A model generated the notes under the pieces. It saw nothing but the letters and a program-made list of their open reading frames with translations. It was not told the origin of the DNA and did no database searches. This document shows positions 33,801 to 41,748 of a stretch of DNA of 49,916 nucleotides, piece after piece. The stretch spans positions 1 through 49,916 of the forward strand of contig JAHHRX010000011.1 in assembly GCA_020025545.1 (NCBI GenBank). The letters are read 5' to 3'. How positions within the stretch are numbered: position 1 is the stretch's first letter; each line of letters begins with the position of its first letter. Made by a program: the position numbers and the translations under genes. This stretch comes from Oscillospiraceae bacterium. GTDB lineage: Bacteria > Bacillota > Clostridia > Oscillospirales > Oscillospiraceae.

Positions 33801-34145
33801 GCGGGGAACGCCGGAAATGGTGAGAGCCAGCTCCACATTGGCCAGCACCGTCTGATGCGGAATCAGATTGTAGCTTTGGAATACGAAGCCGATTGTGTGA
33901 TTGCGGTAGGAATCCCAGTCCCGGTCGGTGTATTTCTTGGTGGAAATACCGTCAATGATGAGATCACCGCTGTCATAGTGGTCAAGACCGCCGATCACAT
34001 TCAAAAGCGTCGATTTTCCGGAGCCGCTAGGGCCGAGGATCGCAACCAGTTCGCTTTTTCGCAGATTCAGGCTGACACCGTCCAGAGCGGTCTGCACCAG
34101 ATCCCCTGTGACATATTTTTTTCTGACATTTTTGAGTTGAAGCAT
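30849..34145 (-). CDS. Fused ABC exporter (ATPase plus FtsX-type permease with large outer domain)
   Basis: Single-chain exporter of 1098 residues, MacB-like. The ATPase (1-235) has LGPSGSGKST (Walker A), QMSGGQMQRVAIARA (signature) and ILLADEPTGALDS (Walker B). After a linker, a helix near LTSFAGSIGIIGIALIMSL begins the permease; a very long outer region of about 600 residues follows, with a Pro/Thr-rich hinge (TPKIPDTLPPTAAPTDPSAP). The last three helices form an FtsX domain (ERTKEIGVLRAIGASRGN, LLGGLIPARQAAKKDP). Such proteins use ATP to drive movements of the outer domain, exporting peptides or lipids or extracting lipoproteins. The start is probably ATG 34145, with AAAAGGAG rather far (13 bases) upstream; a GTG at 34175 is possible. 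The gene ends a lipid operon. Confidence 0.92.
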   Translation of the reverse strand: MLQLKNVRKKYVTGDLVQTALDGVSLNLRKSELVAILGPSGSGKSTLLNVIGGLDHYDSGDLIIDGISTKKYTDRDWDSYRNHTIGFVFQSYNLIPHQTVLANVELALTISGVPRSQRRKRAVEALEKVGLGNQIHKKPSQMSGGQMQRVAIARALVNDPKILLADEPTGALDSQTSIQVMDLLKEVSKDRLVVMVTHNPELAEQYADRIVRVKDGRIMGDSNPYTVEESTQGVPVHKNMGKSSMSLFSSLSLSFNNLKSKKGRTLLTSFAGSIGIIGIALIMSLSAGFQGYMDSVQDDILASNPLTIQSQTADIISALSPANTADPNSSAGGSIVEEYPTLSNIMNHIGANDLGSFKTHLENNWDKIGSALNAVQYDYNIQPLIYSAEPDVLRQINPACLFQKITGNDLISAIMDVNAFSEMVPNEKMLDSQYEMLRGHWPQNYDELVFVLPAPNQLSDHLAYTLGMKELDSLEKMIALLMNGETVLPQEAPLEWSYDDLMSMKFKLVSVPDLYRFNSEYGIWEDMSENTDYMKALVASSKELKVVGIVCPRDGSSAATLSPGLAFHADLTRHIMDTVASSQIVRDQLSNPEINVFSGKPFDYQGEDGAIDLEDMISVDADAISTAIGVNIHNGDLEKMLEKYLSEIADSIQVDSASAEKDFLYTLSQLMQQMLTEFVSNNRDDTGAAKLHLKDAAPMVDAFMQSEFAGNALQNLSVKYSFSTETFTEVYKPLMLGLLTGHIAHENILDPQATIDSLTPAADTTPKIPDTLPPTAAPTDPSAPSVPEETLPGYEDLFVTVKAEDIPGLVKTFEAHPVTLGACTVMGKKMMEPVVLQILSDKVAEFGKNFAEYIGDAFYIDQDKLMHAFKFNMSEDELKRLLDAVTSQARQRSAETNLSLLGYADPAQPAAIYFFMSDFDGKEKFLNFIHDYNEAMENSGQEGKVIRFTDFTGIMMSSINTIIETVSYALIAFVAVSLLVSSIMIGIITYISVMERTKEIGVLRAIGASRGNISQVFNAETFIIGLGSGLMGIAFSLILLIPGNYLIHTYLNEAITAHLPFVSGMILILVSMVLTLLGGLIPARQAAKKDPVIALRSE

Positions 34146-34195
34146 AGATAGTAAGAAGCTCCTTTTTACCAACACAAGGATGTATGTAAGCCGGT

Positions 34196-34873
34196 TCAGC
34201 TGCGCTTTTTGGAGGAGAAGCGGCCGAAGCAGAAGGGATAGGCAATGATGGACACAAGGATCCCCCCCGTCACATCCAAAACGGAATGCTGCTTAATAAA
34301 CATGGTGGAGAGGATAATGAGCATTGCAACGACAAAAAAGCCTGCTTTCCATGCCGGATGCTGAAGCCCCTTGCTTTGCCATCCGGCAAACATGATACCC
34401 AGAGAGCCAATGACATGAACGGAAGGAAATACATTGGTGTTGGTATCCAAGGCGTAGAACCATTTCAGAAAACGGGTGAAAAGATTGTCACGGGTAAATA
34501 CTGTGGGACGCAGCTCCTGACAGGTAGGAAAGATGAAGTACATGAAGATGGAAAAGCTGTAAGTAATGATTACAAAGCGCATAAATTTCCGAAAAACATC
34601 CGTGTCATACGCGAGTGTGTAAAGCAGAATGCCAACGGTGAATAGGAACCAGAACAGATACGGGATCAGGAACCACTCACAAAAGGGAATCAGATCATCC
34701 AGAGCACAATGCATGACATGGTAGCTGCTAACCGGATAAAACCGTTCCATAAACAGAAATGCAAGTCCGTAAATGGGCCAGTAAAGCAGCAGCCACAGGT
34801 GTCGAAATTCTGGAGAATTGATATTATTCAGCCGTAGCCTGCGGTAATCAACAGCCGGAACAGGTCGCTGCAT
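34196..34873 (-). CDS. PAP2/inositolphosphotransferase-like membrane protein
   Basis: Polytopic protein of 225 residues, about six helices, in the PAP2_3 group that includes AUR1-type inositol-phosphoceramide synthases. The motif FPSVHVIGS holds the first catalytic His, and FIKQHSVLDVTGG the second His and Asp. The classical C1 KxxxxxxRP motif is weak (CQELRPTVF). Such enzymes either remove phosphate from lipids or move a phospho-headgroup between lipids. ATG 34873 lies behind GGAGGAAAAA and overlaps the end of the glycosyltransferase gene by 26 bases, indicating strict co-expression. A headgroup-transfer role on a glycolipid is inference. Confidence 0.86.
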   Translation of the reverse strand: MQRPVPAVDYRRLRLNNINSPEFRHLWLLLYWPIYGLAFLFMERFYPVSSYHVMHCALDDLIPFCEWFLIPYLFWFLFTVGILLYTLAYDTDVFRKFMRFVIITYSFSIFMYFIFPTCQELRPTVFTRDNLFTRFLKWFYALDTNTNVFPSVHVIGSLGIMFAGWQSKGLQHPAWKAGFFVVAMLIILSTMFIKQHSVLDVTGGILVSIIAYPFCFGRFSSKKRS

Positions 34874-35996
34874 AGCCTTTTTCCTCCATTCCTGCCTGCA
34901 TTTGGCGAAAAATTACATCGCCTGCATTTTGCTTTTCACTGTTCGCAAGGGAGCAGCGCATTTTATCCAGTTTTTTGGGATTTTCCAGAAGATGCACGCA
35001 GATGTCGGCAATATCCTTAACGGTGGTACCGGTAAGGGCGGCACCCTTGCGGATAAAATAAATTTTATTGTATTCCTCGCAGCCTGCCACTGCGTCGATA
35101 AAGACCATGGGCAGATTTTTGGCGGACGCTTCGGTAACGCTGATCCCACCGGGCTTGGTGAGGTAGAGGTCGGCGCTGTCCATGAGCGTTGACATATTCT
35201 CCACATAGCCAAGAATATGCATGTTTTTATGTTTACCATATTGGGCGGCCAGCTTTTTTTGAAGGGAACGATTTGTGCCGCAGACGATGGTAACATCTGC
35301 TGTGGCGGGCAGGCACTTTGAAAGCTGCTTTGCCAGCTTCTTCATGGGGCCGCAGCCCATGCTGCCACACATCATCAGCAGATGCTTGTGGGATTGAGGA
35401 ATGCCAAAATCCGCCTTGGCACGGGCCATGGGGGTGGCGTTATAGAACATCTGGCGGATGGGAATGCCGCTGCAGAGTATCTGTTCGTCGGCGATTTTGG
35501 GACATTCATAATAGACGGACAGGGGAGAATCGGGGATAAAATAGAAGTCCACCTCGCTCTCCTTGGTGCCCGGATTGCAGGTGTAGTCGGTGGCTACCAG
35601 ACCGGTGACAATAGGCAGATGGTATTTTTTCTGCACTTCGGTGACCATAAGGGAGGCAAAAACATGGGTGCAGATCACTTGATGGAAGCCGCCGTCTTTG
35701 ATGTACTGAAAGATCCGATCCGTCCCCCGGGTGAGAAGCTTGTAGATACTGGAATTTTCCTGAAACATATTGCCGTGCTTTTCAGAATAGCTGTAGCCGA
35801 TCTGGAACAGACCGTGGAAGTGACGGTATATGGTTACATGCCCCCAACAGATAAATTTCGATAGATTCGGGGAGACAAAAGCAAGGGCGTCTTCCACAAC
35901 ACACGCTTCTCCTTGCAGATCATAATATTCTTTGATTGCTTTTGCACAGGAATTATGCCCCTGTCCTGTGCTGCAGGTTAAAATAAGAGTTGCCAT
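34848..35996 (-). CDS. UgtP/MGDG-synthase-like glycosyltransferase (copy 1)
   Basis: Family-GT28-type glycosyltransferase of 382 residues that probably adds hexoses to diacylglycerol or another lipid. The N-terminal LILTCSTGQGHNSCAKAI is the MGDG_synth signature with the glycine loop and His. The C-terminal nucleotide-sugar site is DLYLTKPGGISVTEASAKNLP. The enzyme is peripheral at the inner membrane face. It starts at ATG 35996 and lies 13 bases after a CrtO-like acyltransferase and overlaps the next PAP2 gene. A paralogue occurs at 41749-42873, sharing the motifs but with clear divergence in the acceptor half, so they may use different acceptors or add successive sugars. Confidence 0.9.
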   Translation of the reverse strand: MATLILTCSTGQGHNSCAKAIKEYYDLQGEACVVEDALAFVSPNLSKFICWGHVTIYRHFHGLFQIGYSYSEKHGNMFQENSSIYKLLTRGTDRIFQYIKDGGFHQVICTHVFASLMVTEVQKKYHLPIVTGLVATDYTCNPGTKESEVDFYFIPDSPLSVYYECPKIADEQILCSGIPIRQMFYNATPMARAKADFGIPQSHKHLLMMCGSMGCGPMKKLAKQLSKCLPATADVTIVCGTNRSLQKKLAAQYGKHKNMHILGYVENMSTLMDSADLYLTKPGGISVTEASAKNLPMVFIDAVAGCEEYNKIYFIRKGAALTGTTVKDIADICVHLLENPKKLDKMRCSLANSEKQNAGDVIFRQMQAGMEEKGYAATCSGC

Positions 35997-36009
35997 TTTC
36001 CGGCTCCTT

Positions 36010-36474
36010 TCAGCTATGCTGGCAGGCCAGTCTTTTCTGAAGCGCTGTTAATCGAGGGCGGTTATAGCGCTGGATCAGGATGAACGGAATGTTTGATAGA
36101 ATATAGAGTGCGGTGAAGATCCGACCGCCGATACCGGGCCAAAGCCACAGGCAGTAAAGTCCGGCAAAGCAAAGCATCCAATGCGTAAACTCTGCAATGC
36201 AGGTCTCCTTAATCATCAGGGGGAGATCCTTCTGAAAGTCGTGATTGAGTTTCTTTTCTTTCATGACTTGGGGAAAGTGCCTGCTCATATCAGGAACTTT
36301 TTTCTGCCATTTTCGTATACCCAGCCCATGATAGACCGCACCGGATCGTTCCCAACGGAAGCTCCTGAAGGGAAAACGATTTTCTTTGAACCATGCGTTG
36401 GGGATTAGCCGACCGATGACAAAGGATGCAACACCGATGGAGGCAATATAGATTACGCATTTAATGATACCCAT
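36010..36474 (-). CDS. CrtO-like glycosyl-lipid acyltransferase family protein
   Basis: Small membrane protein of 154 residues, resembling the glycosyl-4,4'-diaponeurosporenoate acyltransferase family (staphylococcal CrtO), which transfers a fatty acyl group to a sugar on a lipid. The supporting pattern is an N-terminal helix, then NRFPFRSFRWERSGAVYHG-like basic/aromatic stretch, then KWQKKVPDMS and two C-terminal helices (HWMLCFAGLYCLWLWPG and FTALYILSNIPFIL). There are no carotenoid genes here, so the acceptor is more likely a glycolipid made by the adjacent glycosyltransferase (inference). The gene lies between DegV (30 bases) and the glycosyltransferase. Family assignment is by eye and less sure than for the neighbours. 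Confidence 0.7.
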   Translation of the reverse strand: MGIIKCVIYIASIGVASFVIGRLIPNAWFKENRFPFRSFRWERSGAVYHGLGIRKWQKKVPDMSRHFPQVMKEKKLNHDFQKDLPLMIKETCIAEFTHWMLCFAGLYCLWLWPGIGGRIFTALYILSNIPFILIQRYNRPRLTALQKRLACQHS

Positions 36475-36504
36475 ACTTTTTATACCTTTGCGCTTCCCGA
36501 AAAA

Positions 36505-37362
36505 TTAGTGCCGATTGGTTCTGAAGAATGCGAGCCCCAGGCATCTTGGGCCGCAGTGGCTGGAAATTGTGCTGCCGGCCTTGGTCTCAATGACCTGCTC
36601 AAAGGGCTGCAGTTCCCGGACCAGCTGCATGACCATTGCGATCAATTCAGCGGGAACACCGGAGTGTGTGACAAAGATACGGTCCAGCTGGATGTTGTCC
36701 TGATTCGCAAGCCGTGCGCGAACATAGGCCATAATGGATTTTTCCATGTCACCCCGAAACTTTTTGCCCACATGCATTTTGCCGTCTTCGACGACAATTT
36801 CCGGGCGCAGTTTCAGCGCATTGGCGCCGAAAGCGGCGATGCTGGAACAGCGGCCGCCTTTGTGGAGGTAGTCGAGTGTCTGGAGCACGAAGCTCACATC
36901 AATGCGGTCCTTCATATCGTTGAGGGCGTCGTAAATCTTCTGCGCCGGATAGTCTGCGGCCGCCAGCTCTACAGCCAGCAGCGCCAGATGACCGGAGCCG
37001 GAAGAGAGACTTTTGCTGTCCACTACGAACACATTTCCCGGGAACTGGGATGCTGCGATGCAGGCGTTCTGGTAGCAGGAGGAAATGTCGCTGGAAAGGC
37101 TGATGTGGACGATCTGACAGCCCTCGTCAATGTACTTCTGGAAACAGTCGGCGTAAACGCCAACGGAAATGGCAGAAGTCTTGGGCAGGGTGCCGGTTTT
37201 CTGAGCGTAGTCATAAAGTTCCCGAGCTGTGACATCTACGCCGTCAAAACGCAGATCATTGCCCAGACAGATTCCCAGAGGGAGCACATCAATATGATAG
37301 TTATTGTAAAGTTCCTTGGTAAGATCGCAGGTGGAGTCGCAGGTAACTTTTATCTTAGCCAT
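36505..37362 (-). CDS. DegV-family fatty-acid-binding protein
   Basis: Cytoplasmic fatty-acid carrier of 285 residues. DegV proteins (FakB) bind a fatty acid and present it to a kinase (FakA) for acyl-phosphate formation. Typical elements: VTCDSTCDLT at the N-terminus, KTSAISVGVYADCFQ, the HISLSSDISSCYQNAC segment and VVDSKSLSSGSGHLAL. The C-terminal ISSHCGPRCLGLAFF holds the usual His near the lipid head group. It heads the operon with the CrtO-like acyltransferase, glycosyltransferase, PAP2 and ABC genes, so it may supply acyl groups for that pathway. No FakA is in the window. ATG 37362 follows GGAGG. Confidence 0.94.
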   Translation of the reverse strand: MAKIKVTCDSTCDLTKELYNNYHIDVLPLGICLGNDLRFDGVDVTARELYDYAQKTGTLPKTSAISVGVYADCFQKYIDEGCQIVHISLSSDISSCYQNACIAASQFPGNVFVVDSKSLSSGSGHLALLAVELAAADYPAQKIYDALNDMKDRIDVSFVLQTLDYLHKGGRCSSIAAFGANALKLRPEIVVEDGKMHVGKKFRGDMEKSIMAYVRARLANQDNIQLDRIFVTHSGVPAELIAMVMQLVRELQPFEQVIETKAGSTISSHCGPRCLGLAFFRTNRH

Positions 37363-37426
37363 AAGATAGCCTCCAATGTCATTATTTTACGCTTCTACTA
37401 TAACGCAGGAATGTCAAATAAAACTC

Positions 37427-37468
37427 AACCCATCTTCAACAATTGTTGAAAATCACAGATGGGTTTTT
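37427..37468 (+). terminator. Hairpin with nested palindrome between degV and PLD genes
   Basis: AACCCATCT (37427-37435) pairs with AGATGGGTT (37457-37465), and T5 follows. Inside, TTCAACAATTGTTGAA (37435-37450) is a perfect palindrome that could also bind a regulator. It sits between divergent promoters, so it may act as a terminator barrier or leader attenuator for the rightward genes. Confidence 0.45.
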
Positions 37469-37596
37469 GAAAAATTTTGATTGCACGCAGAATTTTTGTT
37501 GACATTTTGTGCGTATGCTGTTAGCGTAGAATGCGACAGAAGGTGTCAGGAAAACCCTGACATTGGCGTAAAACCCTGCCCCAAGGAGAAACCATT

Positions 37597-38997
37597 ATGG
37601 TAAAAAAGTGTGTAAAAATCGTATTTCTTGCAATATTGCTGCTGATTGTTTATTTGGTGACCTGCTGCCTGCTGATCCCGGCCTTCCAGAAGAAGGCGGA
37701 TCGTCCGCTGAATCTGCAAATGCCCGGCCAAAATGCACAGACCGGTGCACAGTGGGAACGGGTCGCAAGTCTGGATGATAACATGGAAGCCTTGGAGCGC
37801 CGTTTGCAGCTGATCGAATCTGCTGAAAAAGAGCTGATTTTCAGCACCTACAATCTAAAGACCGATACCGGTGGCAGGGACGTGCTCAGCGCCATTATGG
37901 CTGCTGCCAAGCGGGGCGTCCATGTCCGTATGATCATAGACGGCATGAACGGCACGCTGGATCTTGCGGATAATGAGATTTTCAACACCTTGGCAGCCTG
38001 CGAAAATATCGAGGTGCGCATCTATAATCCCTTTGATCTGTGGCGCCCGTGGTCTCTGAATTACCGGCTGCACGATAAATATATTGTAGCCGATGAGCAG
38101 GTTTATATTCTGGGCGGAAGAAATACCCGGAACATATCCTTGGGTGACTATCAGGATACTAAGGATTATGACCGGGATGTGCTGGTCTACAACGGCTCTC
38201 AGCGTGAGGACAGCTCATTGCTTCAGGTGAAAGCCTACTTTGAAGAAATATGGGCGCTGCCGGAAACGAAGCCTTATGATCCGCTGAAGGGAAAACCCGA
38301 TGGAGCCGTAGTAGAGACTATGGAAGCCCACTATCAGGGAACCTGCGAGCGGTACCCTGCTATGCTGGAAAAGACCGACTGGGAAGAGATTACCATGCCG
38401 ACGAACGGGATTATGCTCATTTCCAATCCCATTTCTGCATGGAACAAGGAGCCTGTGGTCTGGGCATCGCTGCAGGAACTCATGAAAAAAGGCGAGAACA
38501 TTATAATTGAAACCCCTTATGTGGTCTGCAACAGGCAGATGTATAAAGACCTTGAAAGTCTTTCGGAAGGACGGCAGGTGACGATTATTACAAATTCCCC
38601 GGAAAGCGGTGCCAATGTCTGCGGCAGTATGGATTATGTTAACCAAAGAACCAAGGTGTACGGATTGGGAGCAGACGTGTATGAATTTGTCGGTGACCGC
38701 TCCCGTCATACCAAAACCGTGCTGATCGATGATCATATCAGCATTGTGGGTTCTTTCAATTTTGATATGCGCAGTACATATTTGGATACAGAAACCATGC
38801 TGGTGATCGATTGCCCGGAGCTTAATGCGCAGCTTCGCAGCATCAGCAGGGACTATATGGCCAGAAGCCGGCAGATGATGCCTGACGGTACGGCGGTGCC
38901 GGGCAGCGACTATGCGGAAAGACCCATGCCGGCTAAAAAGGATAAATTCCTGAGAATATTCCGCTATCTGGTGTGGCCCATTCGACACCTGATTTGA
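37597..38997 (+). CDS. Phospholipase D/cardiolipin-synthase-like membrane protein
   Basis: PLD-superfamily enzyme, 466 residues. An N-terminal membrane helix (about 8-29) anchors two PLD domains. The HxKxxxxD motifs are RLHDKYIVADEQ (His159, Lys161, Asp166) and RHTKTVLIDD (His371, Lys373, Asp378), each followed by a conserved GGRN or GSFNFD. These enzymes include bacterial cardiolipin synthases (transfer of a phosphatidyl group between two phosphatidylglycerols) and phosphatidyl transferases. Divergent from the DegV operon, upstream of a two-component system and a CDP-alcohol phosphatidyltransferase, the context points to membrane phospholipid work. The SD is AAGGAGA. Confidence 0.9.
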   Translation: MVKKCVKIVFLAILLLIVYLVTCCLLIPAFQKKADRPLNLQMPGQNAQTGAQWERVASLDDNMEALERRLQLIESAEKELIFSTYNLKTDTGGRDVLSAIMAAAKRGVHVRMIIDGMNGTLDLADNEIFNTLAACENIEVRIYNPFDLWRPWSLNYRLHDKYIVADEQVYILGGRNTRNISLGDYQDTKDYDRDVLVYNGSQREDSSLLQVKAYFEEIWALPETKPYDPLKGKPDGAVVETMEAHYQGTCERYPAMLEKTDWEEITMPTNGIMLISNPISAWNKEPVVWASLQELMKKGENIIIETPYVVCNRQMYKDLESLSEGRQVTIITNSPESGANVCGSMDYVNQRTKVYGLGADVYEFVGDRSRHTKTVLIDDHISIVGSFNFDMRSTYLDTETMLVIDCPELNAQLRSISRDYMARSRQMMPDGTAVPGSDYAERPMPAKKDKFLRIFRYLVWPIRHLI

Positions 38998-39071
38998 AAT
39001 GCGGATTTCTTCTGGAAATATGGGGGAAAATGTGGTAAAATAGTATCATTCCCGGAAAGTGAGGACAGGTT

Positions 39072-39743
39072 ATGCTGAAAATTTTGATTGTAGAGGACGA
39101 TGGAGAGCTGCGGCAGCTTTTTTCCCATGTACTTATTAAAAATGGCTATACCGTAAAGGGCGTTACCAACGGACAGGAAGGTCTGGACGCTATGGACAGC
39201 AGTTACTATGACCTCATCATCTCAGATGTGATGATGCCGGTGATGGACGGCTTTGAAATGGTTCGTCAGCTGCGGCAGGCCGGAAATTCCACTCCGGTAC
39301 TGATGATTACCGCCAAGGATACCTTTGACGATATGCGCCAGGGCTTTCTTTCCGGCACCGATGATTATATGATAAAGCCGGTCAATGTGAATGAAATGGT
39401 GCTGCGGGTGGGCGCGCTCCTGCGTCGGGCGCAGATGATCAACGATAGACGGCTGGTACTGGGCAGCACGGTCATGGAGAGCGATTCTTTCATGGTAGTC
39501 ACACCGGAAGAATCCTTTAGTCTGCCCCAGAAGGAATTTATGCTGCTCTATAAAATGGCATCCTACCCCGGTAGAATTTTTACCCGTCAGCAGCTGATGG
39601 ATGAAATCTGGGGCTATGACAGCGAAAGCGATACCCACACAGTAGATGTCCATATTGGAAGACTTCGGGAGCGGTTCCGCAATTCTACGGATTTTAAGAT
39701 CGTCACCATGCGCGGCGTTGGGTACAAGGTGGTAAAGCTATGA
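39072..39743 (+). CDS. OmpR/PhoB-family response regulator
   Basis: DNA-binding response regulator, 223 residues. The receiver domain (1-118) has the acidic pair Glu8-Asp9, the phosphorylated Asp52 in LIISDVMMP, Thr in MITAKDTFDD and Lys in MIKPVNVNE. The C-terminal winged helix ends in VDVHIGRLRERF and MRGVGYKVVKL. The stop overlaps the kinase start (ATGA). TAAAAT at 39036-39041 is a possible -10. Targets are not visible; given the neighbours, envelope-lipid genes are the natural guess. Confidence 0.96.
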   Translation: MLKILIVEDDGELRQLFSHVLIKNGYTVKGVTNGQEGLDAMDSSYYDLIISDVMMPVMDGFEMVRQLRQAGNSTPVLMITAKDTFDDMRQGFLSGTDDYMIKPVNVNEMVLRVGALLRRAQMINDRRLVLGSTVMESDSFMVVTPEESFSLPQKEFMLLYKMASYPGRIFTRQQLMDEIWGYDSESDTHTVDVHIGRLRERFRNSTDFKIVTMRGVGYKVVKL

Positions 39744-40771
39744 AAAGAGAGCCTAAGCCCCGCTATACTATGCGGCTGATTTTTATTCTGTTTATCATTA
39801 TTGAGCTTTTGATTATCGATTTGATCGCTACGGCTTTTCTGGTGCTGGTGGCGGACTATGTTCCCTTTGTGCAGCAGATTCCTGAATTTGTGTGGCTGCT
39901 TCTTCTCAGCATTGTGCTGGGAAGTGCTCTCAGCGCTTTCCTTGCCAAGTTCTTTTTTGACCCGGTATCGAAGCTTTGTGCGGCTCTGCGCCGGGTGTCC
40001 CATGGGGATTTTAGTGTGCAGCTGAACACCAGACATGTTTTCCCGGAAATCCGGCAGATCAATCAGGACTTTAACGCTATGACCCAAGAGCTCAGCTCTA
40101 CAGAGATCCTGAAAACCGAGTTCGTTTCCAACGTATCTCACGAGTTTAAAACACCCATCAATGCTATCGAGGGCTATGCGACGCTCTTACAGGGAACAGA
40201 TATGTCTGCAAGCCCGGAGCAGCAGGCGTACATTGAGAAAATCCTTTTTAACACGAACCGCCTTTCCAGTCTGGTTGGGAATATCCTGCTCCTCTCCAAG
40301 GTGGATAATCAGGGCATCCAGTCCAATACCTCCACTTATCGTCTGGATGAGCAGATTCGCCAATCGATCGTGCTGCTGGAACCGCGGTGGATGGAAAAGG
40401 AAAACGAATTTGATGTGGATCTGGATCGCATTGAATATACCGGCAATGAAAATCTATTGATGCATGTCTGGAATAACCTCATCGAAAATGCCATTAAGTA
40501 CGGCCCTCAGCGGGGTAAAATTACCATTAAGCTGGTGGAATGGGACGATACTGTTATTTTTACCATTGACGACGAAGGCCCCGGTATCCCGGAGGAAGAT
40601 CAGCAGCATATTTTTGACCGTTTCTATCAGGCGGACAGTTCCCGCAAGACCGAGGGCAATGGCCTGGGCCTTGCACTGGTCAAGCAGATTCTGAGCAAGT
40701 CCGGCGGCAGCATCACCGTGGCGAATCTCCCGGAAAAAGGCACCAGATTTTCAGTCTACCTCCAAAATTAA
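39740..40771 (+). CDS. Two-component sensor histidine kinase
   Basis: Membrane kinase of 343 residues, partner of the preceding regulator. Helices at about 12-37 and 49-73 enclose an outside loop of only about ten residues, so it probably senses the membrane itself or a protein partner. A HAMP linker follows (from about 74), then HisKA with SNVSHEFKTPINAI (His134) and the ATPase domain (N box NNLIENAIKYGP; G1 DDEGPGIPEED; G2 GNGLGLALVKQI). The short sensor loop is of the intramembrane-sensing type that often responds to membrane damage. Confidence 0.95.
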   Translation: MKREPKPRYTMRLIFILFIIIELLIIDLIATAFLVLVADYVPFVQQIPEFVWLLLLSIVLGSALSAFLAKFFFDPVSKLCAALRRVSHGDFSVQLNTRHVFPEIRQINQDFNAMTQELSSTEILKTEFVSNVSHEFKTPINAIEGYATLLQGTDMSASPEQQAYIEKILFNTNRLSSLVGNILLLSKVDNQGIQSNTSTYRLDEQIRQSIVLLEPRWMEKENEFDVDLDRIEYTGNENLLMHVWNNLIENAIKYGPQRGKITIKLVEWDDTVIFTIDDEGPGIPEEDQQHIFDRFYQADSSRKTEGNGLGLALVKQILSKSGGSITVANLPEKGTRFSVYLQN

Positions 40772-40772
40772 C

Positions 40773-40810
40773 ACAAGGGCCGGGCAAATGCAGCCCGACC
40801 CTTTGTTTCT
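40773..40810 (+). terminator. Terminator after sensor kinase
   Basis: CAAGGGCCGGGC with GCCCGACCCTTTG (one mismatch) around a 7-base loop, then TTTGTTTCT. Confidence 0.7.
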
Positions 40811-40831
40811 CAACAATTATTGATGTATAAT
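40803..40831 (+). promoter_or_regulatory. Promoter of pgsA-like gene
   Basis: TTGTTT (40803-40808), 17-base spacer, TATAAT (40826-40831), starting within the T run of the preceding terminator. Confidence 0.5.
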
Positions 40832-40916
40832 TGAAGCTGAATTGTCAATTGAGAATTATACTATCATCAAAATACCCGGGCACAGGATGCTTTGGAATCG
40901 CCAATAGGAGGATATT

Positions 40917-41489
40917 ATGAAACGGTTTAATAAGAAAGACATTTTTACCATTCCCAATATGATCGGCTATCTGCGGATTTTGCTGATCCCTGTGTTTTGC
41001 TGGATTTATATTCGGGCAGATTCTGGGCGGGATTACATGATCGCCACCGGCGTAGTACTCTTTTCCAGCTTTACAGATCTTTTTGATGGCATGATTGCAA
41101 GAAAATTCAACCAGGTTACAGAACTTGGAAAAGTTCTCGATCCTGTGGCGGATAAACTGACCCATGCAGCACTGGCTGTGTGCCTTGCGGTGCGGTATCC
41201 CTTCATGTGGGCGCTGATTGCACTGATGGCAGTAAAGGAAGGCTTTATGGGTATTATGGGCATCTATTTTCTGAAACAGGATAAAATGCTGAACGGTGCT
41301 ATGTGGTTTGGCAAGATTTGCACCGCTACACTGTTTGCGGGCCTGTGCGTGCTGTTCTTCTTTTATCAGATACCGAAAGCGGCAGCCAATAGTATTATCG
41401 CAGTTATGATGGCTGTGATGCTGATTACTTTTCTGATGTATATTTCCGTGTATCATAAGATGATAGACGAGATGAAGGACGAAAAATAA
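40917..41489 (+). CDS. pgsA: CDP-alcohol phosphatidyltransferase (phosphatidylglycerophosphate synthase-like)
   Basis: Membrane enzyme of 190 residues that joins a CDP-activated diacylglycerol to an alcohol, in this size class usually glycerol-3-phosphate. The family motif DGxxARxxxxxxxxGxxxDxxxD is complete: DLFDGMIARKF...TELGKVLDPVADK. Five to six helices follow the typical N-terminus TIPNMIGYLRILLIPVF. It would provide phosphatidylglycerol (phosphate), the substrate for the PLD-like cardiolipin synthase candidate encoded upstream. A housekeeping pgsA may exist elsewhere; the copy here may be a second one. AGGAGGA at 40907 sets the start. Confidence 0.9.
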   Translation: MKRFNKKDIFTIPNMIGYLRILLIPVFCWIYIRADSGRDYMIATGVVLFSSFTDLFDGMIARKFNQVTELGKVLDPVADKLTHAALAVCLAVRYPFMWALIALMAVKEGFMGIMGIYFLKQDKMLNGAMWFGKICTATLFAGLCVLFFFYQIPKAAANSIIAVMMAVMLITFLMYISVYHKMIDEMKDEK

Positions 41490-41748
41490 CTGCGCGCAGG
41501 GAGAAAACTGGGGCAGTCTCGGGCGGGCATCCATTGTGGCTATTTCGAAACTGCAAAAGAAATCTGCCTGCGGTTTGTACCTAAAATGCCATAAAGACCG
41601 ACGGTATACATATTTTAATGCTGTTTTCTTTTCGGAAAATTCTGCAATTGTTGATTCCAGGCTGAATTTAAGCGGAAGGTGACAGATTATAATAAAGCTG
41701 TAAAAAGGAAATCTATCTTTAACAGGGATTAACTGAGGTGAACTGAAA
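41490..41748. other. Intergenic region before second glycosyltransferase
   Basis: 259 bases without a gene. TATAAT at 41688-41693 is a likely -10 for the following gene, without a good -35. CAATTGTTGA (41645-41654) repeats the core of the palindrome at 37437-37449 upstream of the PLD gene. Confidence 0.4.
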
